Part shown: positions 36,016 to 47,498 of the stretch, in pieces
Layout of the letters: each line of letters begins with the position of its first letter
How positions within the stretch are numbered: position 1 is the first letter of the stretch
Assembly (NCBI GenBank): GCA_916048095.2
Contig: OU696576.1
Coordinates: 7,559,988-7,623,987, forward strand
Source of the DNA: Sacculina carcini
Taxonomy: Eukaryota; Arthropoda; Thecostraca; Sacculinidae
Reading direction: 5' to 3'
DNA: 64,000 nt
The notes under the pieces: model-generated
Told to the model about the DNA's origin: nothing
Databases searched by the model: none
What the model saw: only the letters and a program-made list of their open reading frames with translations
Made by a program: the position numbers and the translations under genes

Positions 36016-39000
36016 ACACACAACACCGGTCAAATGTAACCAGGCGGCATGCGGTGGTGTGCGTAAGCATTGGAATCAGAGGCCAAGTGGATGGGCCGGT
36101 CTAAGCGACGAGAGTGTTTTGTCGGCGTGTGCTCATGACAAGTAGCCGGTGTGTACAAGAAGCTCGGGTAGCTATGGACACGCAGTGATTCCAAGCAAGG
36201 GCAACGATGCTACATGAACAGCATCGGTGAGCCAAATGGGAAGAAATGCTGTTCGAAGAGGAGCACCCCCGGCCGACGTTCACACACTCACTCACTCTTA
36301 TTTCGCTTGGACCAGCCTTCAAGCCTTTCCTTCCACTCTTTCTCGTTGTGATCGGAGAACAGTTTATCCCAGCCCTGACGCGCCAAATTTCGACGTTTAT
36401 TTGGGTTTATGCGAGGAAACGTATCGTCGATCGTTGTCAATTCTCAAATATACTTGTTGAGACAGCTTTGGAGAGAAATCAGAAACGGTAAATTGTCCTC
36501 AAAGCAGTAACTCCCAATAGCTGAGGTGCTGCTGGATTCCACCATCTTCTAACTGGCACCAATTAATAACTGATGTATAAGCAATGAAGTGACTCAAGAA
36601 CTCACCCCACTGAAGAGATCCTTTTTGTCGACGTAGGTGCGTCGGTCGATAGTTCTCTCGAACTTGGAGGCAACTTGAATTTTGGGCTGAAAAAAGTTAT
36701 ACTCATCAACTGGAAGTTGGTATTGTTCGACTATAGTAATTGCCAAAACGTTCAGCATTGAATAGAAAGAATACAGTTCACATTTTCAGTGCAATAAAGT
36801 AGTAAAATTTCAACAATATATATATATATATATCGGATATATTTCTCAATTGCAATGGCAATGCATGACGTATGTTGCAAGAAGACTTGATGCAAATACA
36901 AAATGCTATCACTCACCGGGTGCTTCCCAGTCAGGGCTCTGTTTGGCACACACAAACCAAGTATTCAATATATTTAGTAACATCAATATAACTTTTCCAA
37001 ACACATACTAGCGTTGTGAGCAAATCATTCTTCTGATTATACTAGATTCGAATTCTGGTATCATTTGTGGATGCGTCTAAAAGCATATCACGTAGTTTCT
37101 ACACACACCGAAATATGTTCCTAACATATTTCAATAACAACTTTTCATGAACTTCGTCAATTTTTGCCACTTTTCAGATAGAGAAATGAATGAGCTCTCG
37201 GTACAAAAACTGTTGCATTGTCTACATCAGTTTCTGACCAGTGACTCAATGCCAGTGTTATAAGTGAAGAAGGTGTAGATTACACTTAAACTTGGACGTC
37301 GACACTTACCCGGGTTCAAGTCCCAGCCGAACTGCTTTATGACGCAATTGCATTTTCTGACGCTCCTTCAACTCTTTTAGCTGGTCAATAAAACACAGAC
37401 CCATGTACGATAATATCGGTGGTATTACTACGATTATAAGTTACCTCACTCGCTATATACATGGAAGAAGAGGGAATCTAGGGAGGGACACGACAGACTC
37501 GATTTGGATGGAAAACATTAGAAAACAGACTTCTGAGGAAAATTGAAAAATTCTGGGTTCTGGTGGCAGAAGGGGACAATACACATTGGACAAAACCGCA
37601 TTTTAATTATGTTCAAGTAGTGCGGCGATGGAATGCATGCATGCTAATACGTTAAAAGAGGAAGAATACCTCAAAGACCACAAGCTGGAGCCGTCCCTAA
37701 CATCCAACCATTCACCTCGCAGATCTAACCATGTAATCCGATGTTACATGATCGTATTCTTCTCATTTCGTTACAATCTCGCTACTCATCTACCCTCGTG
37801 AGGTGCCCTAACTCTAGCAGTGTGGAGCATCACACGAAGGGAATTACAAAATATGAAGGGGCAACCCTGTGAAGATCAGTTAGCCGGGAATTCACAGCGA
37901 CTAAAAGGGCTCAAGCTACAAGGATCAGGTTGGTTGCCGGTTGCAGGTAAATGGATGCTACTGTGCGAGAAACTCACTCGGGGTCAAGACCCTTCTTCAT
38001 GGCTTTATGTCGCAACTGCTGCTTTTGCCGCTCTTTCAGTTCTTTAAGCTGATCACAAAGAGAAGCATAGAGGCAAATCCATGTAGCCCAAATAGTCCCA
38101 ATAATCCAAATAGTCCAAATAATCATAATTTCTAAATATGGTTCAAATAATATGCAGTTACAGAAGCCATAAAATTAGTGAAAGTAATGTGGAAATCTTC
38201 CTAAAAGGCATGCATTAAGTGCAACCTTCATCATTCCTTGGAATTAAATTAAATATCGAAGTTTTGCAGCTTTGACTCAAGTGAAAGCTTCACAGAAAAA
38301 CCGATTGAAACAATTGTTCATTCCAAAATAGAGTACAAAAATAGTGATGGTTTTCTTACATCGTAATCCTGTCTCTTGCCCCTCTCTTCCAGATCGTATT
38401 TTTCAGTTTCTAAACGCACAATTTCGTCCCACAATTCGTCAGCCTTCTTCTTCATCGTCTCCAGACTCATATTCTGAAAAAATTTGCACGCAAATTCATG
38501 AGTGATTCATGGGTGTATTTAACTTAAAAGGCACACTAAACCTCTACCGAAACGAACCATCCAATGGCGGCGCCAAGGGGGGCTGGATCCCCCAAAAATA
38601 TTCCAAGCCCCCTAAGTCCACCCAAAAATCAGAATTATGGACAATAAACCACTGTAAATGAACTCCGGTGATTATGGTTCAAGTTCGAGCACTGAATCCG
38701 TGTGTTCCAGTCCTTAACTACAATATCATATAGTCAGCGTTCGAGTGTAGTTCTTCATGCTTCGGCAAGCCCCCTCAACTTTTTCCTTAGCCCCCTCTCA
38801 GCCCCCCCATCGGAAAAATCCTGGCGCCGCCACAGGAACGATCTGTATTACAGCTTTGTCACATAATGGTATTTTGAAATACAACAACAGTACAGACCAT
38901 TAGACTATGAGCAAAACCTTTTATTTTCAGTAAAATTACGAAGTATATAGGAAATAAATCACTACGGGAAATAAATGTGCAAAATTCGAAATCTTAACTT

Positions 39001-42000
39001 CTGTATAGAGGCATATTCAATCATTATTTGCGACAGTGCTTTTCACCTCGAGTTTCAGCGGCTTGATGCGCACGCTGAGGGCCACACGCTTCTCTTCCGC
39101 CAGCTGCTCTTTGGTTTTGGCCACCTCCGGCTTGGCATTGGTCATTCCCTATGGTAAACGCCCGGTAATTATTGAGTAGAACGGACTAAATAATATCATA
39201 CAAAAAAAACTGAAAGTTGACTTCTGATAGAGTCGAGACAAGGGGACAAAGCTCGCTTGATATTGGCCTTGATTCAAAGCTGAACCTTAGTGTCCCCAGG
39301 AGGAGCAAATATCAACCACCTCCACCGGAATAAATCCCCACATTTTCAACATATTAGTTCAACAAACCACGAACTACCAAATCTATCCATCTTCCCGTTG
39401 GCTCACCATTTCGTCCTTTTGGCCGCTGCGTCCAAGATTGGCTCTACGAGATGAGGCACTCTGAGCTTGTGCCAGCAGCTGCCGCTTCTTCTCTGCTTCC
39501 TCCAAACGTCGCATCTTCTCTTCCATCTCCTTCTGCTTGCGTTCAACTTCCTCGCGCAGTCGTCGCTCATCCTCTGTCTTTTTGGCCTCGGATAGCCGCT
39601 GCTCTTCTTCGGCTCGCAGAACCTGCCGGCAGACGCGTCCGTTATGCGTCACACAACGTGTTGGACCGCTTCGATGCAACCAGCGCTGGTGCGTCTCCAA
39701 GCAGTGACTACTCATAACCAACTGAATGTGTCGGTTGTGTTCTCTATTTGGATTTGGGTAGATCAATTGGTAGGCCCACAAATATTGGAAATGTCTACGC
39801 ATAAACCTCAGTTATTAATATTACCCGTTTCTCCTGAATATCGCACTGGCATACACGCCAAACTTTCGTGCCGGAAATTTGAGGTTCGCACGTGATCCAA
39901 GCACATGAATTAAGTCGTTCACTTACGTCTACCGGGATTCACCGTTGCAGATGGGGGCACAGGGTGACGTACAATATACCTTCAACAAGCTGGATTACAA
40001 AAATACAGTTCATGTGCAGATTAAGGCAATATACCTTCCGTTTTGCCTGTTTTTCCTTCAAGCGCTTGAGCTCATCCTCCTCGCGGGCTCGCTGTTTGCG
40101 CCATTCAGCTATATAATCTTTGAGCTGTTCGTCTAGCTCGGACGTTTTCGGCTCCTTCCGTTGCTGTCAAAAATAGCGTGTAAATCGATCATCAAAGTCC
40201 TGTTCTCTCGTATCTGGCAAATCAGCCGTGTGGAATTTCAGGATGATAAATAGAATAAACAGTAAACCGACCGATACAGATCCGTATGATTTCGGATGAT
40301 AACATTTATTGATGCCGAAATAGGAACGTATGTCAAAAACGTACGCAAAAATTGATAAGAGAAAACGTTTTTCATAAGCTGAACAATACAAAATTTGCTA
40401 AAAAACATTGGAGGAAAATTTTCAGTGTTTCACAGTCGGGCGCGTGCTACTTACAAATATTGTCTCCTCTTTTTTCTCCTCAGGTCTGGAAACAAATAAA
40501 TTAGCCAATAATGACACGTGCATCAATATAAATTGGTTATATAACACTGATATATGGGATTTTTGGTGTTTTAATTTTTATTCTTACTGCAGAAAATATA
40601 CTTCGTTAAAATCAATAGAATATTAAAATTACCAAAATCACAATTTATTTCTTTAATTACTAGATCAGATCAGATATCTAATTTTTGGAGTCGACTGAAA
40701 CTGAAGTAACTTTCACACAACATCCCAAAACTGAATCAACTCAGTAAGCAAACCTCACCCACCAGTACACACACACACAAATAAACACGCAATCAAACAC
40801 GCACACACATGAAAAAATAACAGTTACTTCATACGATTGTTAAATTATGTTTGTTGCGTGCGAAGTATCCTTTATTGGACCGGTGATTCAGTAACAAACA
40901 GACACAGACACACAAACACACACACACACACGCATAACACATATATGATAGGAATAACTTTCAAGAGTTAAACTTTCGAGAGTTAGACACAACAATAAAA
41001 TCGGTAGACTGATTCGAGAGAAATTTGGAGAATAATAGGAGATGTGACGACAAAAATAATTTGGCATAAAAACAAGTATCTTAATGTATTAATGACACAA
41101 CATAGCGACTCAAGCACGCATCAGAGGTGTCAAATTGTAAATGTTACACGGAAGAGTTTTCAGTAGCAACACGACAAGTTGTCACAGACGTCCATGAAAA
41201 ACGCCAAACAAAAATCAAACAAAGTGAGAGTTCACGTGGACAGTGCTTGTTAAACCCCTAGATTTGCATTCAATTAAAGTCAGTGTCATTCAGCAAATTC
41301 ATCAAGACTGAATTATTCGACGGCAAACACATTATCACAGTGTGGATCACATTCACTTGTGAGTGCACATTCAAAAAGGGTAGCAAAACAGCACAAGGCA
41401 GGACTCACTCACTTCTTCACTTTGGGCCTGTGACAAATGTATTAAGAGAGATTAGCGTCAGAGCTGAACTGAATCGTCAGACCATGTTGACTACTAAGGA
41501 GCGACTATCAAATTGCCATTGCATTTTTAGTGTAGCTCTTCATGTTTCGCCAAGCCCCGTAGTTTCTACCATAGCCACCCTCAGTCACCCCATCGGAAAA
41601 ATCCTGGCACCACCACTGGATACAACCCAGAGGATTGAAGAAAAAATCGATGGTTCTACCGGACAGTGAAAATCCCCAAACACAGAATTTTTAAATCCAA
41701 TCTTTTAGCGCCAAAAACCGTTCTACACAAGTCCTTAAGAAAATTACGAATAAAAAATGAAATGAGCAGTTTTGATTACTTACTCCTCTTTTGTTTCTGG
41801 CTCTTCCTCTTCTTCAACCTCCTCCTCACTCCTGCAAATAATATCACAAGTCCCACTGTAAGATATAGGAATATTGTCTTCGCTAATATGACCAAGCCGG
41901 TGACATAGGTAAAAATTCATCAAAGATCATGTTTTGAAATGAAACAAATCGTAAGGACTTGCAGCGTGTAATTAACTTACCCCTCCTCCTCCTCGGAACT

Positions 42001-42540
42001 GAAATGGAAATTAAACAAAAACAACCACACACATAAATTAATCACAATAGCCAAAATGCGCCAAAGCAAACATGACAGGGGCGAAGTCAGAGTCGCCTCT
42101 TTGTGGCTCAAGAACAGCGGTAAGAACAATGAAACACATTCCTCGTAAATTAATAGAAATCAGCAAAAATAATCCTATAAAATGTAATAAGTTGTGAAAA
42201 AATGCATTAATCCTGATATTTCAAAAGAAAAAATAAATGTCTAAAGGAATATAGGAACATGGAAATCGCTAAGATGAACCGTGATAGTGGTAAGCATCAG
42301 ACACACACACAAGATTAGCCAAAGCACCTGACATAACCTGGTGACAAAAACGGACGGCAAATAAAAAATAAGTTAACCGCTTGATAATAATTCACTTCAA
42401 TAGCGTATCTCTTTTGTGCACAGTAGAACACAAACTACGACGCAATAAAATGACCACTTATGGGCAATCATTATAAAGCGAACGAAAAAGCAAAGTGCAC
42501 GAGTAAGTACTCACGAATAGACCTCTTCTTCGTCAGACAT
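34278..42540 (-). CDS. TnT: Troponin T, with alternative exons and a glutamate-rich tail
   Basis: Fourteen constitutive or alternative exons on the minus strand: 42540-42515, 41998-41981, 41831-41784, 40485-40455, 40163-40035, 39622-39407, 39148-39047, 38473-38360, 38048-37978 (or 37380-37310), 36938-36917, 36686-36606, 35950-35872, 35126-35005 and 34361-34278. All phases agree; 1143 nt give 380 residues. The N-terminus is the acidic hypervariable region (MSDEEEVYS...). A charged tropomyosin-binding region follows (LKRLKEKQAKRK, EDERRLREEVERKQKEMEEK). The conserved core reads LWDEIVRLETEKYDLEERGK, LKELKERQKQQLRHKA, ALTGKHP, PKIQVASKFER and LPRWFGERPGMKPGD. The tail ends in two runs of nine and eight Glu, as in arthropod-type troponin T. 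It anchors the troponin complex to tropomyosin on muscle thin filaments. If the last intron is retained, the protein ends QVRVY at 34990 instead. Confidence 0.94.
37310..37380 (-). other. Troponin T alternative exon B (mutually exclusive partner)
   Basis: 71 nt, phase 0 in and phase 2 out, with acceptor CCAG and donor GTAAGT. It encodes LKELKERQKMQLRHKAVRLG and then LEP. The partner exon A is also 71 nt and encodes LKELKERQKQQLRHKAMKKG and then LDP. Using both would break the reading frame. Confidence 0.85.
37978..38048 (-). other. Troponin T alternative exon A (mutually exclusive partner)
   Basis: 71 nt with acceptor TCAG and donor GTGAGT, same phases as exon B. Synonymous divergence between A and B is high while LKELKERQK and QLRHKA are kept, indicating an old duplication under purifying selection. 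Confidence 0.85.
38562..38835. mobile_element. CAGTGGCGGCGCC-family MITE, copy 3 (full length, 274 bp)
   Basis: Ends CAATGGCGGCGCCAAGG and CCTGGCGCCGCCACAG, flanked by GAACCATC (38554-38561) and GAACGATC (38836-38843), a 7/8 target duplication. The 8-bp length suggests hAT mobilisation. It lies in a troponin T intron. Confidence 0.8.
41413..41427 (-). other. Candidate 15-nt troponin T microexon
   Basis: On the minus strand CACAG precedes, and GTGAGTGAG follows, a 15-nt segment. Inserted between exons 41831-41784 and 40485-40455 it keeps frame and adds E-P-K-V-K to the acidic N-terminal region. Upstream is a pyrimidine-rich stretch. Confidence 0.5.
41530..41618. mobile_element. CAGTGGCGGCGCC-family MITE, copy 4 (partial)
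   Basis: It contains TTCATGTTTCGCCAAGCCCC and the right end CCTGGCACCACCACTG. Left end missing. It lies in a troponin T intron. Confidence 0.6.
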
Positions 42541-43223
42541 TTTCCTGATCCTCAATCAATCACTTCTTCGGCGATAGCACCACAAGCCACACACACACAC
42601 ACACACATACACACACACATACACACACATACACACACTTGAATCCCAGTTATAGTTGATTGGGGAAAATTTGAATAATCATTTTACTTTACTGTCCCAT
42701 TATCATCCATTTTTATTCACTCTACATCAATGGCAAGAATTCATTAGGAAAAACCTTCAAACATCTGTCAGCTGCATTAAAAACAAAATATCCAACATGT
42801 ACACATCTTTGCGGACCAAACTGATGAAACACACAGACATCTGGACATACAAACCTGAATCAGCGGTAGGCAATCAGCAAACAACGCGGGACGGCTTTTC
42901 ACAATGATGCAGGGTGATCACTGATAACTGGCACGCGCACTGCCAAGATACTGACTGACTTATCGCAGCCCAGTAGTAGCCTCGTTCCTAGTCACTCTGT
43001 GTGTGTGTGTGTGTGTGTGTGTATGCTCGTGTGTGCACATGCACAAGAACCGACAGGAATTTTGGACAAGCGTTCGACTGAGTGAATTGCACACGGCAGG
43101 GAGAGAAAAGGGGGAAGTGTAGAGGATGATGGGAAGCTGCTCGTGGTGAGGCAGTGTCTGGTCGCCTGCCAATTCCAAACATAGCTCGTGCTGTTTATCC
43201 AGAACAGGTGAACAGTCTTCGAG

Positions 43224-43271
<48 letters not shown>

Positions 43272-44138
43272 GACTCACAAACACGCAGCTACACGGCATT
43301 AACACTGCTGAAAATGGGCACACACAAATAATTAAGGCCACATAAGACACCACACCACATACAATCGCGAAAGCACAGCAGATACATACAGATGCACATA
43401 CATGCGTGCTAGTATAGTTCCAGTGTCATCAACATCGGCACCTAGAAGGACGATGAAGAAATCATCGAGGTTTAGCCGATCTCCTATCGCCACTGATGAA
43501 AGGAACATGATAAAATGATAACATGACCAATTCATCACGCCGGGATGGTATATGGTACCTTCCGTTTTACTCCCACATAACGGAAACCTCATGCGGGGGT
43601 ATTGATTGGTCCAAAAATGGTCCACAATGGAACCGTTGAACCGTTGAATTGAGACACCAGTATCTAAACTACTCAGGGGTTACCTACGAGATCATGCAGA
43701 TATAATAAAGCACTCTCGAAGAGATGATCAAATCAACCACAAACGCAGATTACATGATAGTAGAGACCATGAAGGTTGTGTACGGGAAAAATAACACTCG
43801 AATACAGAGCTCAGGGAATCATCCGATGCGGCACATGGAAGAGCCGACAGAGCCGCAGAACCGTCCCCCCGAACCCCCCGATCCGATTTGGAGGAGCCCC
43901 GTTGCCACACATGTGATATTAAAATTGATCATAGATTAGTGCATACGATTACTATGTACGATTTTTATTATATACTATTACGATTACGATATTATAATAT
44001 ACTATTACGATTACTATGTACCCAGGAGACCGAGGGGCTGCTCGTAGCTGCATTTTCCCAGATTTGCACCTTTAATATAATGGTGTTTAATTTATTTATT
44101 GGGTGTGTGTGCCTTCGAGGGGGCATGTGTGTATGTGT

Positions 44139-44192
<54 letters not shown>

Positions 44193-44194
44193 TG

Positions 44195-44405
44195 AGACAG
44201 CGACAGATGCAGTGAGCTCCGGGCCAGGTGAGTTTGCAGAGTGAAGCGGCGCGAGTGAAGAGTTGGCACGTGCCACTGGAACGGCCGGAGGCGTTTTCGC
44301 GGCGGCTGCTTGCCCGGCGGCGTCTATTTTTGACTCGGCACGTCGACCAAGGCTAGCGGCCAAATCTGGACGTGCCATTGACGAGGCAACTGTACACTCG
44401 TCCGA

Positions 44406-44408
<3 letters not shown>
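44195..44408. other. GC-rich island of unknown nature between two TG arrays
   Basis: GC content is like the exons here, unlike the surrounding AT-rich spacer. On + a TG tract and GACAG acceptor-like sequence precede it, and CCAG|GTGAGT occurs at 44226-44232. One + frame after TTTGCAG (from 44239) reads WHVPLERPEAFSRRLLARRR and soon ends. A minus frame is also open through it. It could be an orphan exon, a 5' UTR exon of troponin T or a CpG-rich regulatory block; no family is recognised. Confidence 0.35.
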
Positions 44409-44464
<56 letters not shown>

Positions 44465-44746
44465 ACAACGCTCACAGTGCTTGTTACATACACTCTTTTA
44501 GACAGTTTAACAACACACGTGCAAACACACACACACACACCAACATAATCATTCACACAAACACAATGGTAAATTACAACTGCCCAGCGCACTGACATGA
44601 ATCCATATATCCATACACATATAAATACGCGATAACATGACGTCCATGTTATCTCACTCACACTCACGCTTAAATACCGTAGCAGACTACGCACGCATAA
44701 TCACCCACAAGAATTTAGTAGAAAAAATGATCACTAAATAACATAG

Positions 44747-45035
44747 CAGTGGTTCCCAACCTTTTCTAGTTTGCGGCAGCCATGACAAACATTTCAAAAG
44801 TTCCCGGCACCCTTATAAGGAAATACATATTCAAAATCTCCGTTGTTTTTATTATAAAAATATATTTCACCATTTTGCATCGGTGTAACAACACTTTATA
44901 TATAGATATGAAAATGTTATACACACTGATCTTGCTAATAAAAAAAATGATATTATAATACAAATAGGCCATTCTTCCCTGAATTTTGGCAGAACCCTCA
45001 AAGATCTCGCGGCGTTCCTTGGCTGGGAATCACTG
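44747..45035. mobile_element. hAT-type MITE, 289 bp
   Basis: Ends CAGTGGTTCCCAACCTTTTC and CCTTGGCTGGGAATCACTG are imperfect inverted repeats. The flanks do not show a clear target duplication. Interior AT-rich, no transposase. Confidence 0.7.
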
Positions 45036-46056
45036 ATATAAAGTATATTATAAAGTATTAATTCACATAAAAGAGTGAAATATAAGAAATTCATGAAAAC
45101 ACTCTCTTTAGGCATCACTTTCAGGACTAGGAAATCGCTTCGGCTCGGCGCTTCAGTTTATTAGGCGGAAAATACGGTATTTGCATGACAGCCTGAAAAA
45201 TCCACTAGGCTGGACGAGTCTATTAAATACGGGCTGCCTCATTGAGTCCATACTACAACTGTCAGCTTCAGATGGTGATTGGCGCCTAGGATGTAGAAAA
45301 GGCAACCCATTCTCGCACAGCTAGACAAACTATGAACAATCCACTATACTCGACATTTACAGGATTCTAGCGATGGTGCATACATTTCGTCTCGATTACA
45401 CCTAACCTTAGACGCTATCACATGGAAAGTGTGAGGTTTTGGATTGGCGACACACTGCTTGAATTTGATTCGGATCCATTCATAATCCCTCCAGGTTATT
45501 TGTATTGTTATATCTCAATTATTCCCCAAAATTTACATTTAGTTTATTATCTTGAATTAAAAATGACACACCAAACAGGCTGATATAGGTTTAATATGTA
45601 TTATTGTATATATATATATGAATATCCAGAAAATAGTCCATTTGAGATTAGCAAAAAAGCCAGTCGCTCCAGCCAACAAAACATTGCCCACAACAATAAT
45701 TAACGCCAAAATAATGAACCAGAGCGACAGCAGCGCGCAAGTAACACAGGTACAATAACAACTCTATCACACACGTCTGCGCTTCCATACTCGTATAAAC
45801 ACGCGACTTCAAGCAACTCACAATGTAGATACAGACTATACACACACACACAAACACACACATGTATGACGTATGTGTATGTATGTAAGTGGACCTCAAG
45901 AATATACGGCCTCACGTTGGATCGAATGGAAAAATACGCAAATTATAGTTCGCACAACCGACAAACACACACACACATAACATTGGGGAACTAGGCCGCT
46001 AACGTGCACGTGAGTATGTATGTCCGTGTGTGCGTGTGACCGTCAGGCGGGTGCGA

Positions 46057-47456
46057 TCACGGAATGGCTTTGACCTCAGGCAAAAACAGCTCCCACTGAT
46101 TGGCCAACTGAATTGTAACAACACCAAAACACACACACACATACATACAGATATAGCCCTTCTCGTTGCCACTACAAAGTATATATGCAAAACACGCATA
46201 TAATATATATATATATGCATTATACTATAGGGTTTTGAAAAGCTTGCTTCGCCTCGACCATGGGGAAGAATTAAAGATAATTTTCTTCTTTGTTCCAATT
46301 CTAGTTTTTCCAGTCTTTCCTGATAGACTTTTGTATTTCGGGGCGGCTTTTTTTGTAAAAGCCTTTTATACGTTTTCACTTTTTACCTTGCGCTCTTCCA
46401 GATATGGGTTCCATGCCGTAACAGAATACGCTCGCAATGGTCGAATTTTGCTGTTCATCAATTCACAGATCTTGTTTGTAGCAATATAAGGAAGCGTGGC
46501 TGTACATGTGTGTGTGTGCTCAGCTAGTTGAGGTAGAGGAAATGAGCTTACGCTCGGACTGTCCTGTCCCTCTTTCCCACTGATTATCCAATTTATGCTT
46601 GAACTCTCCTATAGTTTTGGCCTCTACAATAGTCAAATTGTGCAATTCATTCCAAACGCCAATTCGCCTGAAGGGAAAACTGTATTTCTTGATATCTTTT
46701 CTACACCGATATTTTCTGAGCTTCTTGCCGTGTCCCCTTCGTTTATCAGTCCAATTTTCCCCTGAGCTGTGATTTCTGTCATGTGTATGTGTGTGTGTGC
46801 GTGTGTGAGAGAGAGAGAGAGAGAGTGGCTGACCTTTTGTTGGTGGGCCATCAGTGTTTCCAGGTGTTTGATGAACGCCTGTTTGAAGTCGTCGATCCTG
46901 GTGGCGTTGAACGTCTCCATCTCCTTCTTGATACAGCGTGACACGCGCTCAAACTCGTCTTGGGACCGCTCCGACTTCCTCTCCCACTGACACACACACA
47001 CACACACACACACAATCAAACTTACTATTTCTCTGTGCATATAAATATGTGTCCGAGCGTGTTTTTATGTGTATGTGTGTTTGTGTGTGCCTTGGTGCGT
47101 ATGCATGTTTGCGTATGTTTGTCAGTGTGCATATGTAAGCATGTATGTATGTGGGGTCTAAGCATTATTAACACCTTGCGGAGGCACCATGTACTGGAAG
47201 CGCCTAAAGCTAACAGAAAAACGAGCTTAGTTAGTATGCTAAACCGATGCGGAACCCAAGCTAACCCATAACACTCAAACGACAAAACTAGAAACGTAGT
47301 CACTCAATCACACCAGTCATGTCATTAACAAACAAATTGTTGCGTGTATTTAACGCTTATACTGTGTTCTCATCTAATTCAACCAATTCTCATGTGTGTA
47401 TGGATGTGCGTGTATGTATAGATGTATATGTGTGTGAATGTATGTGTTTGTATGGA

Positions 47457-47498
<42 letters not shown>

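Larger units (their letters stand above)
42541..46056. other. Spacer upstream of troponin T, with (GT)n arrays and an unexplained GC-rich island
   Basis: CA/TG arrays at 42588-42640, 43001-43022, 43226-43262, 44129-44190 and 44408-44462. Between the last two lies a GC-rich block (44195-44408) open in several frames. A hAT-type element is at 44747-45035. The troponin T promoter should lie in the left part. No recognised gene. Confidence 0.5.
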
